The notes under the pieces are model-generated. The model was not told where the DNA came from. It made no database searches and was given only the letters and a program-made list of their open reading frames with translations. The translations under genes were made by a program, and so were the position numbers. Positions 57,925-64,000 of a DNA stretch of 64,000 nt are shown here, one piece after another. The DNA comes from Symbiodinium natans (lineage: Eukaryota; Sar; Dinophyceae; Suessiales; Symbiodiniaceae): positions 62,001-126,000 of the forward strand of contig CAJNDS010000024.1 in assembly GCA_905221605.1 (NCBI GenBank), written 5' to 3'. The first letter of the stretch is position 1; each line of letters opens with the position of its first letter.

Positions 57925-60900
57925 AGGACATGTTCAAAAGCAACGCGTACATCAACAATATCTATTCCATCGCTAAGGATCAGGCCTGACCGTGGGGGTA
58001 GGCTTTCATATTGAGAGCTTAGCCACGAAAATGAACATTTGCTACCTCGTACAGCTAGGAAGTGTTACTGGTAGGAATTGAAAGGCAATCTGTCAGCTTT
58101 TCCAGGCTGGCTGCAGGATGTTGCAGCACAAGCTCGACGAGGTCGAGCCCGTGGATTCAGTCTGGAACAAACAGTGTGCACTTCGCACGTGGCAAGGGCG
58201 GTGCTGACGTGTTCTCGGCGGTCTTCAATGAGGCCTGGAATGTGAGAATCGCCAAATGTGCTCATAAGCTACAGGGTGTGCTGCGCTGTATCCATAGTTC
58301 TGTGGGGTGGGCCCCACTTTGCATCTTGTCGATATCCCCTGAATTTTTTGGATCTTTTAAGGCTTTTGCGGCGGAGTCTGCATCCGGCGACACTAAGTTG
58401 TGAAGTGGTGAAGTGCATTGTTGAGTTGATGCTTGGCGTACTTTGCTCTCTGAGCTTTCTGGCATTTGTTGAGAGAACCCTCTGCTGGCGTGTGCTTCTT
58501 TTTCTTCTCATTTTTCTTGTGAAGTTCTAGACAGTTCTAGACGATGTTTTGCTCCTGACTCAGCTTTGGGCCTGTTGAAGCAATCGTGATCTGGTGCGTT
58601 TGTTTCTTCTGCTAAGTTTGGAACCTGACTGAGGTTGTGGCATATGCAGTTGAGCTCATGATGGATCCTTTTGGGCCACTTGGCTCTGAGAGCTTCCTTG
58701 GTGTGCAGCCCATGGCAGCCCGTGACGTCTGAGGAACTACCTGTGCCAGAAGCTGATGGAGATGTCTACTGCCAGGCAGCTAGAGGCACTGCTCCGTGTG
58801 GGCATTGTGGGGATACGGTTTACCGAAGGCTTATCGCATCCTTTCGTGAGGTCTTACTTGAGGCGACCTATAGCAGCCTTGTGAACATCTCCTTGAACAT
58901 GCACGGCGCCAGAGCGGTACAGGACAGCTTACGGAGAAAGCCAACCCCCCCCCCCCCCCTCTGTCACCCATGGACCCATGGCTTTTCTAGCCTTCTTGCA
59001 TCTGCGCCAGAAGCTGATCGATGTGGTCCGGATGGTGCCCGTTTGCATGGGCCGGCTCGTGGTGCCCTGCTCGTGTCTTCCTTGCAAGCCGAGAAAGAAT
59101 GGCTTCACATCTTGCTGTGCCAGGCGGGCCTCGAGTATGCCGTAGTCACGCTCGCAAAGGCAGGGCCATTCAGCTCTCTCGTGTTTAAGGCACGATTTCG
59201 ACGCAGGGAACAGGACTATGACCAACACAGTGCTGATGAGTTTTGCCAGAGGGATTGTCATGTGAGAACATTCAGCGGCGTTCTCACGCTTGTGTGCAGG
59301 GGGAGCTTCTAGAGCTCATGGGTTTATCAGACGGTCCAACTCCAGAGCTCAGAGCCAGCATTGTAGGAGATGCACCTGCATCTACATAACCATATCCAGC
59401 GGCTTTGGTCATGACGAGAAGGGACACATGGGCCCCTTGAGTGTTGATACGTTATGAGGAAGCCCTGGCCGCCAGGACCCAAACGGGAACCACGTGGTAC
59501 AAAGATGCCTCGAGGTTCGGATCTCAGGGCGTGCTTGGATGTGCTTGGCTTGTACAGGTCCTGTACTTAAGTGCTACCGAGTCACTCCCGAGCGATGCCC
59601 ACGGCTTCATCTTCAGGCCCACTGTTTTGGGGCTTGGTGCCTGAAGCATCTGCGGCAGATTGTTACTAAGCGTCCAGGGCGGTGGCCAAAGACATCGAAG
59701 ATGTGGCTTCACACCGGCATGGATGCAGGACCAAGCAATTCAGCTGTCCCCTTCTCCCTCGGGGCAACACATGGATTCAGAGTTGCGCCGTCCAATGCAG
59801 GATTGTCCAACGGTGCATCGATGCCGCAAAGGGCCCTGAGCGAAAGATGATGATAGGCACGACGTCCTCAATGACAAGAAGCATGGTCCATAGTAGTAAC
59901 GGCAGTAAGAATACACCAAGTTGGCCCCATCACCCCGAAATCCGTGTCTCAGCATGTCCATGGGCGCACATTGGCCAGAGAATGCATGCCCGAACGATGA
60001 TCACGTTCGTGCCACCAGTGCATCCATTCGCGCAAGAGAACCCATGCTCTGAACGATGATTCCGAACCGAGCTTCATGCTTCTGCCTCACCTTAATCAGC
60101 CGAGTCCAGAAGCCCCAGAACCCTGAACCGTAAAAGCTGTGCCAGTCTGAGATTGCAAGTCTTGAGGCTTGAGGGTTGGAGGGGGTGGGGGGGGGGGGGT
60201 GGGGGGGGCTGCTGGGAGACTTCGGTCTGAGGTTTCGAGTTTGGAGACTCGAGGGAGGTTCAGGGTTTGGCCCGGCAGAGAGAGAACACAGTCTTGGACA
60301 GAAGAGATGCGCAGTTCTTGCCAAGCACCAGGTCAAACTTCGTTTGAAGTAATGGTTGACTTCCAAGGGGCTTTCCAGTATTCCCGACCTTTCAAGTAGC
60401 AGCACTTTATTTCGCTATGTGGCAAATGGCCCTTGAACTATTTAGTTGCATGTGCAATAAAACGACCGGATAGTCATCCAAGTAATTGAATTTGCTCACC
60501 TCCAACCATATTAAACAAATTAATGGGGCGATGTTCAGTTTGAACTTGGGGGGCGGTAAAAACAAAAGTGTTCTTTTTATAAGTTCTGTTCATGAAAACT
60601 CTGACAATGTTTGTTCCGAAAAGCAACAATGATTGCTAAATGTGCATAGCTGGATATCACAAAGGTTGAAAGTCATGAAACACCGAAGGCTCATCAACCC
60701 TAGTTCCGCGCAACAATGAGAATCGGGGGCTAGTTTGTTGTTTCGTATCTACAGGCGTCGTTATATGCATTGCAACAACATCAAATGGCCCATGGTGCTT
60801 AGATTAAAGCATGCATAAGCATCACTTCTAGAAGTCCACTCTTCATGCTTGCACTAGTTAAGCTAGTGGATGATACTAAACGTGGCCAAGCAGTATTGGC

Positions 60901-63159
60901 AGAGAATGAAGCACGGGGTATTGGGACAAGCCTACAGAGCGGGACAAGTAATTGTCGTGGCTTTAGCAGTGCAACGAATATACGTAGCCCTAGCTACAAT
61001 ACACAAAGCTAACATCCGATTATTAGAGTTCTTCAGTGAATACAGCTGGCCTCGCCCGAATTGAACAAAAGCCTAGCCGCAATGATCATGTCAAATTGTT
61101 GGCGCACCTACGTGTTTTTGTTTCTTGCGGCCAGACCGTTAGATACCATCCCGCAGGTGCCATATGCCAGGCTTCCCTGGCCCTGATTCAGGCAGGAACT
61201 CTTCATGCGATCGCGACTTGAAATGTTGCTGCTTTGTTTCTCACCCCCCTCACCTACCCCCAAAGCCCGAAACCTAAGCCAGGATCCCTTTGGCAACTAT
61301 GTCGTGCAGTACGTGCTCGGCCTGCAGGATCCGCAGGTGTGCCGGGACTTGCGGCAGGAAGCATAGCCCTAGTGGGGCCCTAGTATTCCTCGTAACAAGC
61401 AAGGACACAAGCAAAGACAACGACTGAACGCCCACATACTAGTAGCACGTACGACTAACACAGTCGCAAGCAACAGATACGGTCATGAACGACAAGAGTA
61501 CCAATAGATGCCGAGAATGTCAGCAGCAATGAACAATTAATGATATTGTTTCTGTAAACACTGTCTTCGTCGCGATGATTGTTATCGTTGTTATTGCTGT
61601 CATGTGTTTATCACGTCAGTATTGTTTTCAGTACTACTATTGTTTCTATGACTGTTATTCTTGTGTGATTGTGAATAGTGCTTGGTTGTTAGTCGTGCTG
61701 TTATTGCTGTTCTTGTTATTCTTATAACCGTTTTGGTTGTCATTCGTGTTACTATCGTTTTCACTGTCACTATTCTTATTACTACTATCATATTGTGGTC
61801 GTCGTCTTCGTCGTTGCTGTTGTGCTTATTCTTGTTGTTATTCTTTTCTTGTCGTTGTTCTTATCATTGGTGTTGTTGGATATTGCTGTTGCTGTCGCCG
61901 TTCTCCTTGTATTGCTTTTATTGTTGCTGCTATTGCTGTTTTTGTATTGCTCTTTCTTGTAGTTTAGTGGAGTTGGCAGTGTTTTTCGCACATATGTACA
62001 TATATAAATAAATATATAAATAAATATAAACATATGTATATATATATATATATATGTGTGTGTGTATCATAGACATGCATCTGCGTTGGAAACCTGTCCT
62101 GCTGTTTTGGTTGCAGGCCAGTTCGCTGATCGTGACCGCCATGATGGGACGATTGAATGCCATAGCCTCGGCGAAAAGAATCAGATCAGGTCAGCAGAGT
62201 AGTGCATTTGCAGCTGAACAAATCTTTTTGGCAGGTGCTCTCACGGCAGAAGTTTAGCTCAAACGTGGTTGAACGATGTCTTCAGCTTGCAAGTGACGAG
62301 GTGAGGGCAGGAGGTTTTGAATGGTTTTGAACGACATAAGGGCAGCTTTGTCTGCTTTGTGGGAGGACCGAGCCCGCATGATCACGGAGCTCGCCGATCC
62401 TCGAGGGTTAGGCCGTGAGCAAGACTGCTAGCGCAGGACACTAGAGTCACTAGGTTCACTAGAGTCACTAGAATTCAGCCTGATCAAGCGCGTGTCGTGA
62501 TGTGTAGTGTGCACCTTCCAGGTGATGCAAATAAGGGTTGAGCGTGGTAAGCAGTTGACTCTTTGGACAGTAAGGTTGTGAAGAAATTCGAAGACTCGTG
62601 CTTTGCGCCAATTGTCTCGATGTTCTGAATGCAGCCTATGCGAGGTGAGCTTCTCCGAGATATCTACGGGAACTATGTTGTCCCAGCCTCCTCTTCTTGT
62701 GCATTGCGTAGACTCCCACAAAGCCCGACATCAATGCTCATGGAGGTTTTTGGCTGTGGCCCAAGGTTCAAAGCGCTTTGAACATTGCCGTGGAGCCGCA
62801 GATTTCAATTGTGCTAGGCCTCCACAGGGCTTACCTGGTCATTACATGGTCTAGCGACCCGGTGCTTTCCATGCAGCTGAGCAAGACCTGTGTCGATAAC
62901 CGTCGTGATCTGTCATGGTCATGCTCATTTTGTGGTACCATGTGTATCCCCAAGCCGAAGACTCAGAATGATCCTATTTGCAACCCCCAACCCCCTTTCC
63001 CTGCCTCAGCTGCCGTACGACCTTTGCTGCCATCGCTCCGGTCCAGTGGCCAGGGGAGGCCGGGAAAGGATTGAGTTCTTTTGAGTGCTTGATGAGGCAG
63101 TCTGCCTTTTTTTGCCAATACCGAGGCGGATCGCGCAGAAGCTGGAGAAGTGTCGCTGA
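57925..63159 (+). CDS. Pumilio/PUF family RNA-binding protein, C-terminal PUM-HD
   Basis: Short exons encode eight PUF repeats in order: lead-in 57925-57985 (NNIYSIAKDQ); R1 58121- (CRMLQHKLDE), 58198-58241 (GADVFSAVFNEAW); R2 58640-58674 plus 58734- (MMDPFG/NYLCQKLMEM); R3 58878-58928 (NISLNMHGARAVQDS); R4 59476-59515 (DPNGNHVVQRCLEV); R5 59690-59730 (VASHRHGCR) and 59810-59860 (VQRCIDAAKGPERK); R6 61276-61336 (LSQDPFGNYVVQYVLG); R7 62234-62300 (QKFSSNVVERCLQLASDE) and near 62370 (RARMITELADP); R8 62640- (LLRDIYGNYV) joined to 62774- (VQSALNIAVEP); then 63009-63055 (VRPLLPSLRSSGQG) and the last exon RIAQKLEKCR ending at TGA 63159. Intron 58675-58733 has a GC donor. PUF proteins bind 3' UTRs in the cytoplasm and repress or destabilise mRNAs. 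The N-terminal region is not found. Confidence 0.9.
58944..58960 (+). repeat. Poly-C run in a Pumilio intron
   Basis: Near-homopolymer of C; a G-rich run also lies at 60180-60210 in a later intron. Confidence 0.9.
61560..61975 (+). repeat. Degenerate (GTT/GTTATT)n tract
   Basis: T-rich strand with endless ttgttatt, gttgttgct and tattgctgtt phrases in a Pumilio intron; one strand is almost free of A+C pairs. ORFs rich in Val/Leu/Ile or Asn/Thr here are artefacts. Confidence 0.85.
61985..62070 (+). repeat. AT microsatellite like that beside the TIR element
   Basis: tatgtacatatataaataaa-type sequence followed by (ta)n and (tg)n. It closely resembles 50060-50190, next to the left end of the AT-rich element, but no element is inserted here. 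Confidence 0.9.
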
Positions 63160-64000
63160 CATGTTTAGGTGTCCACCTGTGCTGGACTCTTTGCTATGTT
63201 TCTCTACCAGAGGAAGTTCCCACAGCTTCGAGAGCGAGGCCAAAATGGCGAGGTGCGCCCCAAAGAATGATCGGGACTATAGTTATTTTGGTATCCGTCT
63301 AGGGACTGATGCCACACTGCATGCCCAGGGGTCGAGCCGTGCGGGAGGCAGGTTCCGAGACGTCCACCATACTCCCCGACCCACGGTGTGCCTCGCTGCC
63401 TTTTGCAGAGTGGGGAGAAATGTGCGGAGGCCAGACCTCGTTCCCACAGGCCGCGCAGCTTGACAACACGTCGACAGCTAGGGCAGCTAGGGACCTGTTT
63501 CCAAGTTCACTGTCAGGCCGGAGGAGGTGGAGGCTCTGTTGCTTCAGGGAGGCGCGGGTCGGTCTTTGTGCTTCTTTTTTCAACCTGGTGAAGGTGATGC
63601 AGTGTCGTGGCCGCCTGCCGCCCAAGGCGGTCTGGACGGATCGCCAGGACTCGAGCCACGAGATACATACAGATACAGTATCCAATAGTGGGGAGTTGAT
63701 GCCTGGGCTCAGTGTGGCTCTGGCAGGCGCGTACCTGGTGCCTGGTGCTGTTACGCCTGGCATCTTGAATGCGGCCGGGCTAGGTGCCTTGTCGGTCTGT
63801 GAAGGGAGCCCCAGCACCGGCTTGAGAGTCTCCGGAACATTCCGGAACATGTAACGCTTGCGGCTGCAGCTTTTGGCTTCATCACGTCATGCGCGTCGCC
63901 TATGTGCAGCAACAAGCAGTCATCATAGACTGAGTGTTTGACTGCTTTGAAGCCTTAGACCCCAAAAGTGGAGACATGGAGACCTTCTACACACACGACT
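63160..64000. other. Region after the Pumilio gene, undecided frames
   Basis: Overlapping long ORFs on plus (63309-63854) and minus (63299-63850) plus a third plus frame (PEEVEALLLQGGAG near 63520) compete. The third reads most like an exon. No family was recognised, and the window ends before a gene can be closed. Confidence 0.3.

Noticed and set aside
61682-62011. Hydrophobic ORF suggesting membrane segments
   Set aside because: It is a translation of the GTT/ATT-rich simple repeat inside a Pumilio intron.
63299-63854. Two opposite ORFs of about 180 codons as genes
   Set aside because: They are mirror frames over the same DNA, neither with motifs; a third frame competes, so no call was made.

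Overview
The window looks like nuclear DNA of a dinoflagellate, probably a Suessiales or Symbiodiniaceae-type genome. The evidence is in the sequence. Genes are split into many short exons that rejoin in frame only if GC-AG (and once GA-AG) introns are allowed beside GT-AG. Degenerate TTTAGGG-like blocks lie in introns and between genes. Relics resembling the dinoflagellate spliced leader sit upstream of two possible starts. Every gene I can support reads on the plus strand, as expected of the long one-way gene arrays of these algae. Most gene ends are inferred from conserved protein motifs, so outer exons are often missing.

Layout. 1-4578: 3' part of a gene for a protein with six-plus 143-residue tandem repeats. 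5174-7128: a mitochondrial carrier family gene. 8480-9939: a probable Lys-rich protein in short exons. 10240-12440: a degenerate minisatellite of about 40 units with an internal inverted block. 14079-18967: a gene joining a Calx-beta domain to a half-size ABC transporter with a degenerate ATPase. 19640-19800: a long poly-G tract. 21180-22130 and 24060-26060: uncertain genes, the second coiled-coil rich. 28020-29230: an uncertain gene. 29555-39484: a ketosynthase-type (polyketide/fatty-acid synthase family) gene whose active-site Cys and one His are replaced, followed by two copies of a GSWxxW-type module. An apparently separate gene of unknown function (33765-35598) sits inside one ketosynthase intron. 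40005-41841: a duplicated module of unknown function. 47650-48197: an ankyrin-repeat gene. 49480-49920: CCCTAAA-like tandem repeats. 50192-52291: an AT-rich 2.1 kb element with terminal inverted repeats, internal repeats and a large hairpin. 57925-63159: a Pumilio (PUF) RNA-binding gene with all eight repeats, whose recognition residues predict the classical UGUAUAUA-type target.

The genes do not form a pathway; they are unrelated neighbours in one transcriptional direction. The most unusual items are the TIR-bounded AT-rich element, the catalytically altered ketosynthase with a nested gene, the Calx-beta/ABC fusion, and the two-way minisatellite.
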